NCBI GenBank assembly: GCA_963920525.1
Contig: OY986435.1
Span: 270,911,574-270,975,573 of the forward strand
DNA: 64,000 nucleotides
Reading direction: 5' to 3'
From: Dichetophora obliterata
Taxonomy: Eukaryota > Arthropoda > Insecta > Diptera > Sciomyzidae
Positions 33,161 through 43,689 of the stretch are shown here, piece after piece. The first letter of the stretch is position 1, and every line of letters starts with the position of its first letter. The notes beneath the pieces were generated by a model. The model was not told where the DNA came from. It saw only the letters and a program-made list of their open reading frames with translations, and made no database searches. The position numbers and the translations under genes are program-made.

Positions 33161-34679
33161 GAAAACACTGCACAGCTAATGTCTCTTTAAAAAAAATTTC
33201 AAAAATAGGTTTTAAGCATCTGACGAGGCCCAAGTTTTACACGCAGCCAGTAAATCAAAAAATAAAATGATTCCAGACAAGTCACATTGAAAAACTAGCC
33301 ACCAACACAGCAGCAATATCATTGATAGCTAGTTTTCGACGCCAGCAAACAACAACAATGCCATGTACATAATTCCTCGAATTAAAACACACACGAAAAT
33401 ATTGAAGTTGTTGTCAGTGAGCTATAAGAGCTGAAAGAGCTATGGGATTTACAAGTCTGCACTACACTGTCGTACTATCTTATAAAAAAAATTCTCTCCA
33501 ATCACATAATACCTGTCATACAATGCTCATTATGACATATCAGCACGCCATACCACCATAACTCAGCATCATACCTAATGTGAACAACCGTACTCCTTTT
33601 GGGATTTTTTAATTCTTTTTTGCTCTCAGTACTTTTTGTATCGAAGTACGGTAAAAGTACTTCTTTTACTTGTTGTACTTCTTTTTTACATATTTTTGAC
33701 AACTTTTTCATAAATAAATGCACAATACTTATGGCAAAAAGCATTTTATATCACTATCTGCTTGAACTGGAAAAATTCAGTTTCTCTGTTTTTATATTAG
33801 TTTCGTTGCTTCTCCAGGCTCAACAGTTTTTTTGCCTCTCCTAAAAATTTGTGATTTTTGAGTTGTGACGGTTATGTGCTGCGGACACAATATCGACCTC
33901 TTTGCGCGAAACTATCGTATGTGCTATTTTTTCGAAATTTACTTTTTGATGTAAATTTGTTATAAATTATTATACCTGGTAAATTATTGCAGCTGAAATC
34001 CTTAAAGTATGAAATTTGTAAGCTATCTACATCCTAAATTTGGTTTTTATATTGCAAGCTAAAGCATAGAAAATTAAAAAAACGCTCTCCTGTAAAATAT
34101 GGTTTTTGACACTTACAACTTCGTGCAAGGGGATCGATATGTGCTTAGATATATTTAATATTGTTTCTTTATTTATTTTTGATTTTAAACAAAAACTGTA
34201 TTTCACAAAACTAATATACGTCTGTGCGTGTACTTTTTTTGCTCTGAAAATGTTGATCACATTAATTATACCACACTATAATACTACACAAACTAGTATA
34301 GAAACTGGTTTAGAAAATTCTTGATATTTAACTGGTTCAATTTTAAAAGCTACAAGGAAACCAGTTAATTTACAGCTACCCAATAAAGTAAACGAATTCG
34401 AAATGAATTATAATCGTTAGCGATTATAGTTCTCGAATCGTTTTCGAATACGCAAACGGGAGAAAATAGCCATTTGTTAACGAGTCCGAGAGTACGATTC
34501 CAGAATGATTCGTTAATTTAAAAATATCGAAGACGTCTTGAACTTCCTAAGAAATAAGATATTTCCCAACAACTTTTTTTGCAAAAAAAAACCTAAGTTT
34601 TTAAGTCTTTAAACAGCATCTTATGAGAATTATGATATTTATACTGTCGAAAAACTGCAAACAATATTATTACTGATGG
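33161..34679. other. AT-rich, no gene recognised
   Basis: Only short ORFs without motifs. Confidence 0.4.
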
Positions 34680-34800
34680 AGTGTCCACCAGCTTATCCTT
34701 TCGACCATCGTAGTTGTTAACTGATAGTCACTTAATTTGCTTCACTAAGAATGAAAGCTAGCCTTCGGTCGTGGGTTCAAACCCCAACCGGGACAGACAA
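34680..34800 (-). repeat. SINE family B fragment with adjoining B box
   Basis: On the minus strand gaagcaaattaag...gttaacaactac and ggtcgaaaggataagc (A-box-like) match the second tRNA-like unit of the 50.9-kb SINE. Directly beside it, on the plus strand, GTGGGTTCAAACCCC (34771-34785) is a strong B box followed by a T-run. The opposed orientation suggests two SINE fragments joined. Confidence 0.5.
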
Positions 34801-35561
34801 ATTTTTTTTGTGCTGTTATAAAATACGTTTTTTATGCAATTTTTTTTACGAAAGTTCTAAATGTTATTTTTCTATAAAATTTTGTATGAAATTTTTGTTA
34901 TTTTATAGATAAAAAAAAATTTGTTTGCTTAAAACAGCAAACTAGAAATAATTTATGTATTTTTAAAAACATTTTTAAAAAATTTAAAAAATTTTTTTTT
35001 AAAGAAATCAAAAACGAGCTCGAAACGAACACGAGATATCGGATCAATACAAAATTGTATGAAAAGACTAAAGGCCGTTTTATTCATTTTTTTATAATTC
35101 GAGCTAACTTGAGCAGTTTCAATAACTTTTGTTAACTTGACTTTTTGTACAACTTGCGAAGTTAAATATTTTAATTTCTTAAGTTAAAATTTCATTTCAT
35201 TCAGTTCAAGTTGAAATTTTATGTATTGAAGTTAAGCCAAGTTACAAATACTTAAGTTATAAAACATCCCAGGGAATTTTTTGATATTTGATGGGGAAAT
35301 GAGAAAATAAATGACTTTTATAACTTGCGAAATAGAAATTTGTTGATTTTGAAGGCAACACAATGTCAAAAAAATATTTTGTTATTTAAATATATGTGTG
35401 CAGAATAAAACAAAGTGATTTCAAAATAATGGGGGTTTTCAGTTGACAGTGTTTCGAATTAAGATATGTTTTAATGCACTTCGTTAAATAACGAAGCATG
35501 CCATATATGTAGTTTAATAAAAATATTTCTAAAAGACATACGCTTACATGAACATTTTAAA

Positions 35562-35719
35562 TTAGTCTGTGTTACTTTGTCTTGTGTGATATTTATATTT
35601 CTTATTTAAAATATTATATAGTTCTTTGGCAATCAAAAAATGGTGTTTATAATTTTGTCTTTGCGTTTTGATAACAGAGGAGGATAAATTCGAGTCCTTC
35701 AAAATATGGTCGACGGTTA
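35562..35719 (-). CDS. Candidate 3' coding exon inside DNA element
   Basis: The minus-strand frame reads HILKDSNLSSSVIKTQRQN and then a basic, lysine-rich end to a stop at 35562. Base composition looks coding, and an attaaa motif follows downstream. Rejoined with the far side of the LINE, the frame meets a stop about ten codons upstream, so it would need a splice acceptor there (ctcag at about 37510), which has a poor pyrimidine tract. I do not recognise the protein. Confidence 0.3.
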
Positions 35720-37488
35720 TATAATAAGTTGGGAATTTGCCGAAGCAGACCACAGTGGGTCCCTTTTCGTCCCCTATTGGACAAAGGGTACTACTGCTCG
35801 GAGTACTCGTACGTGAGCATGCTCTTCGCGTAAGCATCCTTTGTCACCTCAAGCATATCCTTATAGGTTAGTTGACCAATCTCGGCTTCGCCAATAAATG
35901 GGCGTCCCAGAGTGGTCAATCTTATGCTTGCCAGCGCCGGACACTGGCACAGAATGTGTGCTGCTGTTTCCGGCTCCTCTAGGCATAACCTACACGCATC
36001 GTCCTCGGTCAGAGTCATCTTCCCGAGATGGTACAAGAAGGGACCGTGTCCTGTGACCAGTGTAGTAAGCCAGCTTAAAGTCCTTCGATTGTATCGGATA
36101 ACTTTTGCTGCCTCACTACGAGACCACTTCACGGCCGCCTTTGATTGCCTGCAGTTAACGGCTTCTTCCCACCTTTTACTGTGTTCCGAGTCCGTCCATT
36201 GTTTAATAAGGCCTGCCACCATGTTGTCGCCTATGGCGATACGTGGTTCTGGTCCACAGAATTCTTCTGCTGATCCTGCTCTTGCTAAAGAATCAGCTTC
36301 TTCATTCTGTTCTATGCCAGAGTGTCCTCTCACCCACATAAGTGTAAGCTTATTCGTCGGGGCGCACCTATTGAGTTTTGTAAGACATTCTATGGCCAAC
36401 CTGGAAGTGATGTCTGTCCGTTGCATACACCTAATCACAGACTGATTGTCGAGAGCGATGACAATTTTCTTGCCACTGATCCGGCCATCTATCAGGTGGT
36501 CCAGCGCATGCACTACGCCAAACATTTCTGCCTGGTATACAGACACAAACCTCCCCAACCTCAGTACACAGGATAGGCTTAACTCTTTTCAGTACACGCC
36601 TGCCCCGGCACGGCCATTCATCAGAGAGCCGTCTGTGAATATACTGATATCGCTACCAGCGATTTCTTCACAAACGGCTCCATCCGTTATAAGAGTTTTA
36701 TAACATTTTTCTGTTATTTTTACTCTCTGCCTTCCATCCATAGGCATAAACGCCTCCCTGACATCTCTCTGTACAATATCAAGGATGCGAATATGACCAT
36801 GCAGGGCCGTTGCCCCATGCCACGTAGCATTTCGAAACATCCTGAGGGCTGACAGCGCCGCTGTTTTCTTTATTTCTAAATCCAACGGCAGCATACCTAA
36901 CAGAACCTCCATTGCGCTTGTTGGAGTGGTGCGTATTGCACCTGTTATTCCAACACACGCCAGCCGTTGGACTCTGTCCAATCTCTTCTTAATGGTTTTC
37001 TGGCTGACTTTTGTCCACCAAATCACCGAAGCGTACGTGATGACAGGTCTAACCATCATAGTGTAAACCCATTTCATAGCCTCTGGGTTTAGCCCCCATT
37101 TGAGACCACAAACGCGTCTGCACTGGAACAGAACACTCTTGGCTCTTTGAATCCTATCTTCTACATGCTCGTTCCAGTTCAGTTTGCTATCAAGGGTTAC
37201 CCCTAGATATTTAACTTTCGTGGACATGTTGATTTCAGCTCCAAAAAGTCTGAGTGGTTCTGTACTCAGGCCTACCCTCTTTCTAGTAAAGAGAATATTG
37301 TCTGACTTGCCTGCGTTTACGGTAAGGCCTTGTTCTCGACACCACTCCTCCACCATTCGGAGTGCTCCCTTCATGATGTCAGAGATGGTGTCAATGAACT
37401 TGCCGCGGACCACCAACGCAATGTCATCTGCATACCCTATCGTGTGTATGCCCGATTCATCCAGTCTAACCAGTAGTGAGTTCACAGT
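35720..37488 (-). mobile_element. R1/LOA-like LINE fragment with 15-bp target duplication
   Basis: The element is bounded by TATGGTCGACGGTTA on both sides (35705-35719 and 37489-37503). It is 5'-truncated within the reverse transcriptase. It has a short 3'UTR of about 70 bp and no A-tail; the 3' end reads AACTTATTATA. The clean duplication dates it as later than the element that hosts it. Confidence 0.9.
35791..37485 (-). pseudogene. LINE reverse transcriptase plus RNase H, frameshifted
   Basis: The first frame (37485-36589) starts just before the catalytic YADD (37434-37423) and covers palm, thumb and connection, ending in FTDGSLMNGRAGAGVY, the first RNase H motif. After a frameshift between about 36589 and 36558 the second frame carries the rest of RNase H (AEMFGVVHAL, ALDNQSV, VRGHSGIEQNEEAD). 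It ends in a C-terminal zinc-knuckle-like part (CRLCLEEPETAAHILCQC). Reverse transcriptase followed by RNase H and this CCHC tail is typical of the R1/LOA/I group. The N-terminal half is lost by truncation. Confidence 0.85.
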
Positions 37489-37972
37489 TATGGTCGACGG
37501 TTAATCTGAGTTAATCGGCTAGACCAATTTTTAATTAGTTTTGTTTTATTAACTATTAATTAATTAATAAAATAGCTTATAAACTTAATTAATTAGTTTT
37601 GTTTTGTTAATAAACATGTAAGCCATGTATTTTATTTTTTTTTAAGAAATCGACTTTGGCGCCGTCTAGCATATAAACACAAAACCAATATTACAAAAAT
37701 TGTTTCATTATTTTGACTTCGAACTAAATTATGTTAAATAAAACCGACTGTGATATATAATAAAATAGCTTGAAAATAAATAGTTAAAAATTTAAATTTT
37801 TTCCGCTTGAGGATTTAGAAACCTACTTTAAGCGCAATCTTTAAACGCATTTTTTTGGAACGTTTTCTCTTTGCAATTTGTCTTAGCTCTTTTTTTAGAA
37901 AACTGTTTTTAACCGTTTTTTTATTTAAAAAAGAATAAGTTGATTTTTTTTTTAAAAGTGGTCTAAAATGTA

Positions 37973-38167
37973 TTGTGTTATTTTACGTTTCTCTTCGTTA
38001 AACTAATATTTACTAAATCAAACGAAAAAAGTTCCATTTTTGACTTAAGCTTTTACGAATGCTGCACGAGTATTTGCACCTGCTCTGTTGAAATCCTTTC
38101 AATGATGCAAGATCAGTCAGTAGAGCTGTTAAACATAAAAAGGCATATACAAAAATTTAGTAACTGA
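37973..38167 (+). pseudogene. Possible coding relic in DNA element
   Basis: A 64-codon frame ends in EILSMMQDQSVELLNIKRHI. It is helical and charged, resembling the C-terminal end of small DNA-binding partner proteins of some DNA transposons, but the likeness is weak and no DNA-binding motif is visible. Confidence 0.2.
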
Positions 38168-39554
38168 GTAATTTTTAGAAATTAAAAAGATTCATCAGAA
38201 ATGGTGCCTTATTTTGGAATACCTTAATTTACTCTCTATGCACTACTACTTCTTGAAAATCGATTGACCACTAAACTGAAATTGGCAAGCTTCATATTCC
38301 CTTCAACAAATGGCTCCAGCTGCAGGTAGAAGTTCCACGTTGTGAACTAATGCAAAAAAGTAGGTACCGACTATTCATAATTGTGCACATAATAACAGCA
38401 CTTTCATATTACTACACATCGAAGTTTCTTTTGGCCAACTAATGGTTGTAATCTTTGGAGCTGACATCGATCAGCGGAAATTAAATTACGGATATAAAGT
38501 GCAATTCAAGCCCTTGCAAGGACTTTGATCGATCATCTTTTGATTGTGTTCTGCGTGTTATTAAATGTTTGAACACAAAGGATCAAGTACTAGATCAACA
38601 AGTAATGCCGACTCCGAATAGTTCGTGTTCTTAAGAAGCTTTACTTTGCAGTTATTACTCTCTGAGGTTTATTTTATAATAATTTTTAATTGAATACAAT
38701 AAACATTCTGTCTCAGAAGTGATTTAAACCCCTGCCACCACGGTTCTTAGCATACCGCTTTTTTAACAGTTAGCGGAACATAAATCTTTAATATTGTGCA
38801 TAAGAAAGTTGTGAACTGTATCAAATGTTTTTATAGCAAACATTTTTTTTTGTCACAGCACAAACGTGTGAAAACTTGTGAATGAAGCAGAAATCACAAG
38901 TTACGTCAAATATCCCAAGTTAGAATTTATAACTGGTCATATATTTGGAAGTTAGATAAATCACAAGTTGACAAAAGTTATCAAACGAAAGTTATATCAA
39001 ATCTTCAATATGTCAAAATATATTTGAGAAGTTCAAGTGAATAAAATGGAATAACTTTTGAAATCGAATAAATCACAAAGTTAGTCCTACTTCTCAAGTT
39101 AAAAAAGTGAATAAAACGGCCCTTAGAATTTTTTCACACAAAAGTTATGAAATTTTTTTTAATTGACCTATTTTTAACAGCTAACAGTTAAAAAAAATTT
39201 TTTTAATACAATAAAATATTTTCATGTAAAAAATTTTGCTTTGTTATGAATTCGAAACGAACATGAGAGCTCGAACTCGTAAACGAGATTGAAACGAACA
39301 CGAGATCTCGGATCCAAACAAAATTATGTTAAAAGACTTTTTTCAATTTTTTCATATGAGTTTATTCATAGAAAATTTTATGAAAAAAAATTTGTTATTT
39401 TAACTGACGTATGTTTGGCAGATAACAATGAAAAAGCTTTTATTCAAAACAAATATTTTAAAAATTATATGGAAAGACTTTTTCATATATGAAAAGAATT
39501 TTTTCATTTAAATTTCTTCAAAGAAAATAATGTTTTTTTGTTGTATCGTAGATA

Positions 39555-40385
39555 GCACTGCTTGTTTTTAGTAGAGGAGAATTAACAGAACACGACCTTA
39601 ACCACCGTTTTTTCGAAGAGGGTTTCAGTTTTTTTAAATGGTCAATTCTTTCCGCAGGTAGGGCCATTTCGAATTTTTATTGCAATTTAAAATGAGAAAG
39701 AAAAACATAAAGAAGAATGTAAGGAATTCATTTTCTCAATAAAAATTTTTGGATAATAAGATAGAGGTATTTCCAATTCTTCCTGATCCACCACTCCACT
39801 CATACATATATATTTCATATTTTTTTTATATTTTTCACTTGAGTAGGATTTTTAGAAGCGAGGGCCCTGAAAGTGTCTCCATCGTGTTCCTGCGCAAATT
39901 CCACTAAGTAATGTTAAAAAAAATTTTTTAATAAGATTACAAAGTTTTAGTTACAATGCTTCTACTTAATATGAACGTACAACTTAGATCTGGGCACTTG
40001 ATTGGCCTTGAACGCATGCGTAAGCATGACGTCTTCTACTATACACATGTAGGAGAGACCATGACTAAACAATGCTATTTAAAATAAATATATTGAAATA
40101 AATAAGTACCAAAAAAAAAATAACTTAAAATGTTTGTAACAAAAAAAAAATATGAAAAGATTGGTGGATTATTTGAAATTGGGACTCAATAAATTTTTAT
40201 TGGCAAATGAATATTTAGAAACTTCTTTACTTTTTTTATTTTTAATTTTCTTTCTCATCATGTAGGCACCACCTACAGAATAAATTGACCTTTTTAAAAA
40301 AATTGAGACCCTCTACGGCGAAACGAAGTGTGAGGTCGTGTTCTGGGAGTGCTTCTCTGCTAGAAACAAGCTGTGGTTTCTCCGA
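39555..40385. repeat. Diverged inverted repeat (~190-bp arms)
   Basis: The left arm (39555-39755) and inverted right arm (40190-40385) share cttgtttttagtagagg, cagaacacgacct, tttttttaaa.ggtcaatt and gagaaagaaaa, in order. Identity is roughly 70 per cent by eye, around a 430-bp AT-rich spacer. It could be an old foldback element or two opposed SINE copies. Confidence 0.5.
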
Positions 40386-40399
40386 TACATTTTGGCTGT

Positions 40400-41310
40400 C
40401 GCACTGTGCAATTGATGTTATTATTTTTTTTATCTGCAGCTTAAAATTTAAATAAACTAATACCAATGCAAAAGTATTTTTATAAAAAACCCTATTTTAG
40501 ATTTTAAACAGATCCAAAGATTTATTCATACAAAATTATATGAAAACACTTCAAGTTTTTTCATTTAAAAATTATAAATTTTTTCCACTATTTACTTTGA
40601 CGTATTTTTAACAGCTAACAATAAAAATTTAAACATAAATAAAATTATTTTTATTTGAAATCAAATATTTACATACAAAAATGTCGGTTTTGCTTTCAAA
40701 TTGAAATGAACATGAAATTTCGGTTTTATTTTGATTACAAAACAAACATAAAATAAATTAAAAGATACAAAGAATAAAATGTTGACCAAGATTTAATTTA
40801 TATATTTATAAAATTTTGATATGAAATTTGTTATTTTATAAAAATAAAATGATAAAATAATTATATTCTCTATGCAGCATTATTTATATTTTTTTTGTTT
40901 GGAAATATTTTTATTGTTTTAAATGGTTCAATGGAAAAATACAATTCTTGACCTACTTTTATTTTGAAGACCTTTCCTACATTTTTAACCAACTGTTGAA
41001 TAATTTCATAATTTTTATATGAAAAAATTATATGAAAATATTCAAAATTTTTTGCATAATTTTGTATGGATCTGAGATCTCGTGTTTGTTTACGAGTCCG
41101 AATTATGAAAATATATAATTTTTTTAATAAAAAGTATTTTTTTCATTATTAGCTGGTAAAAATATGTCAATTAAAATAAAAAAAAAAATCATAATATTTA
41201 TAAGAAAAAATTCTAAGTATTTTTATTTAATTTCTTATGAAAAAATGTACAGAAATTTTTTTGAAAGTTTTCTATATGACCTTGTTGATTTTCTATGATT
41301 TACATACAAA
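40400..41310. other. AT-rich, no gene recognised
   Basis: Nothing gene-like. Patches recalling the arms near 35.0, 39.3 and 41.1 kb occur (aaacgaacacgagat.tcgga and its inverse). Confidence 0.4.
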
Positions 41311-41312
41311 TT

Positions 41313-41535
41313 CTAAATGTTTGATAGTAAAATCATTCTTGATTTGAAATGCAAATTTAGTTGTTTGATAGTTTAAAATCGTTTATTGAGCCTTAGGTCA
41401 GGTTAGAATAATTAATTGCTCTAACGAATTTTTTCCAAAGAAACAACAATAACAAAATTTTCCATATGAAAAGGAAAACATCACTTGCTGATTTGATTGC
41501 AATTTCGGCCACCGGCGGGAATCGAACCCGAAATT
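41313..41535 (-). repeat. tRNA-derived SINE, family C, copy 2
   Basis: On the minus strand a B box CGGGTTCGATTCCCGC (41530-41515) heads a body that matches the copy at 26941-27150, ending in the tgtttgatagt motif. An A box is not clear. The B box and the second copy support a tRNA-derived SINE. Confidence 0.6.
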
Positions 41536-41539
41536 TTTT

Positions 41540-42160
41540 TTTAATATATAATTTTATTAGTGTTTATTTTAATGTTTGTCATTTTCACTGAAAAATTTTT
41601 CCAGTTTTTCTAAGGAAAAGTTACTTAGAAAAAAATAATGCGTTCGTTTACGGATCGTTCTTCGCTTGGTGTTTATTGAGTAGCACCATGAAACAAAGAT
41701 ATACAGATAGCTTACTCCGTGCGCAAAAAATGAAATCTTCTGCGCACTACGTCACTCGAGCTTGTCAGCTGTAACACGTAGTGCATACATACAAAAGAAA
41801 ATGTGAAAAAGCAAAAAGTAAACACAAGCAGCAAGCAGCACAATTGCAAGCATTTAAGAAATATTGGATTCATTTCATTTAATTTCTGATATTGTGCACT
41901 TAAATTACGCGTAAATTATAGTTATCAATTATATTTTATGTAATTAAAATTAGTACTAAAGTTTTGGATGCTTTTGATGAGAACAGCAACGATTTTTATT
42001 CGGGCCATAAAATGAATTTACGATTTTTTCTACAAACGACACAACAAACGAGAAGAACAAGAAAATGAAAACGATGCAAAGTGCTGTCAAACACATCAAG
42101 TAAAGTAGCTATTTTTTTTTTTTTTGTGTAGGAGAACAAATGGGAGAAAACACCCCTATT
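41540..42160. other. AT-rich, no gene recognised
   Basis: No feature identified apart from T-runs near 42112-42125. Confidence 0.4.
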
Positions 42161-42165
42161 ATATA

Positions 42166-43132
42166 CACTGACGGAACTGGCGATGCTATCAAAACATCGC
42201 TTCTTCTAGCCGTAATATTACGGTTCTCAAAAATTTAATTCATGAGGCTGTGACAACTTCCATAATGGCTGCTAGATTCCAGTTTAAGAGCTGCTTTTTA
42301 GGTTTTGAAAACTTCACAGGAAGTTGTAATAACTTACAATGGTGAGAGGAATTCGGTTTTGATAGCCAAATCGTGGAGGGGTCATAACAGCACCTTTTGT
42401 GGCTGCTATAAATCGTGATGTTGACAATTCGTGGAAAAATGTTTTGTGATAAAATTGTGAAAGTTAACTCTTGTTTTTTCAGTTTTTGTTTTATTATAAC
42501 GCAGTTTCTTTCATTTCTCTTCACTGTTTGTGAAAAATAAGGTACTTATAAAACTGCCACAATTTTGCTCAAAAACAAAAGTTTTCATTCACGACTTCTT
42601 GAGAATTATTCCCGATTAACTTATAGCTTATCGTATTTTATTTGTACTTACAGTGTGTTTTATCCAGTTAAAGTTATTTCAAGTGTTTATAAATACTGAT
42701 TTATTGCAACTTTATAAATAATTTTTTGCTTTTTGCCAACAAGCACACTGAAATGTCAAAACTAAAATAGAGTTATTCGTCTTTTGTGGTTTTAGTATCC
42801 GCAGTAAAAGCGTGAAAACCATATTGAGGCTACAATAGCCATATAAAAGTTACTCAAGACGCAATTATTGAAAATTAGTTGCAGTAGCCACAATACTGAA
42901 TGTATCACAACTGTAACCACAGCTTTTATTTGCGAAAGACACTGAAAAAATTTGTCGTTTTTGTTTTGTGATTCTTGCAGATTCAATTAGGGTTACGAGA
43001 GCTTTCATAAAGTTCTTGTAATAAACTTTCAGCCAAAGCAACTTCTTTTCATATATAATAACTCTAGTATGGCTATTACAGCTTCAACATTTTCATGGCA
43101 GCCGTATACGAAATTCAATATTTCCCTGAGTG
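42166..43132. mobile_element. CAC-ended non-coding DNA element (967 bp)
   Basis: The left end CACTGACGGAA and inverted right end CACTCAGGGAA match at 9 of 11 positions; both are flanked by TA. The interior has many short inverted motifs such as tagcc/ggct and cacaa/ttgtg, but no coding frame. Termini resemble the other CAC-ended elements in this window. Confidence 0.45.
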
Positions 43133-43397
43133 TATGCATTTCTTTTCAATAATAGTACTGAAAAATAAATTTGCTTAAATTTATTTATAAATATATTTAT
43201 AATGTAATTTATTTCATTTGGATAAACCAAGTTTCAATAAGAAAATGTCGATATTTTTTCATCGCTATGAATAAATTATCCCCTTTAAATATATTATGAC
43301 TACGTTTTTATTTAGCCACTTTGACAAGCTCGAACTACGTCACAACAAAGATGGCGGACATGCGCAATACTTTATCTGTAGTTCTTTGTATCATGGA

Positions 43398-43570
43398 GTA
43401 GCACTACACCTAGAGCAGGCATTTTAGTAAGTGCGTGGCCCGTATGCTAAAAACTCGCAGTAGCCGGGTTTAATTCTCATTTGAGACAGAACGGTTTCTT
43501 TTTAATTTAATTTATATTCCGTCTTTCAACTCTCAGCAGAAAACGGAAAACCTCAGAGAGTAAGCATTGT
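43398..43570 (+). repeat. tRNA-derived SINE, family A, copy 1
   Basis: This copy shares with 60702-60866 the head gtgcgtggccc...gctaaa, a B box (gggtttaattctc, 43465-43477), gagacag, and a conserved tail with ggaaaacctcagagagtaa. The A-box region is degenerate. A further tRNA-like stretch at about 43610-43680 (gcgtggcctgtaaacg...tggttcagtgccc) may be a third, older relative. Confidence 0.7.
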
Positions 43571-43689
43571 ATTTTTAAGATCTTAGTGAACTTGATTCGC
43601 TCGTGGCAGACGCAGCTTCTTTGTTAAACGCGTGGCCTGTAAACGAAGAGAACTCTGGTTCAGTGCCCACCACCTGCACAGAATTTGTT

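Larger units (their letters stand above)
35068..39126. mobile_element. TIR-bounded DNA element containing a LINE
   Basis: The left end CTAAAGGCCGTTTTATTCA (35068) and inverted right end CTAAGGGCCGTTTTATTCA (39126) match at 18 of 19 positions. Both flanks inside are dense in aagtt/aactt motifs, like subterminal repeats. Without the 1.77-kb LINE and one duplication copy, the element would be about 2.3 kb. Possible coding relics are a minus-strand last exon at 35562-35719 and a plus-strand frame at 37973-38167. The superfamily is not determined. Confidence 0.6.

Noticed and set aside
35912..37504. Plus-strand ORFs of up to 177 codons opposite the LINE
   Set aside because: They are antisense shadows of the reverse transcriptase/RNase H frames.
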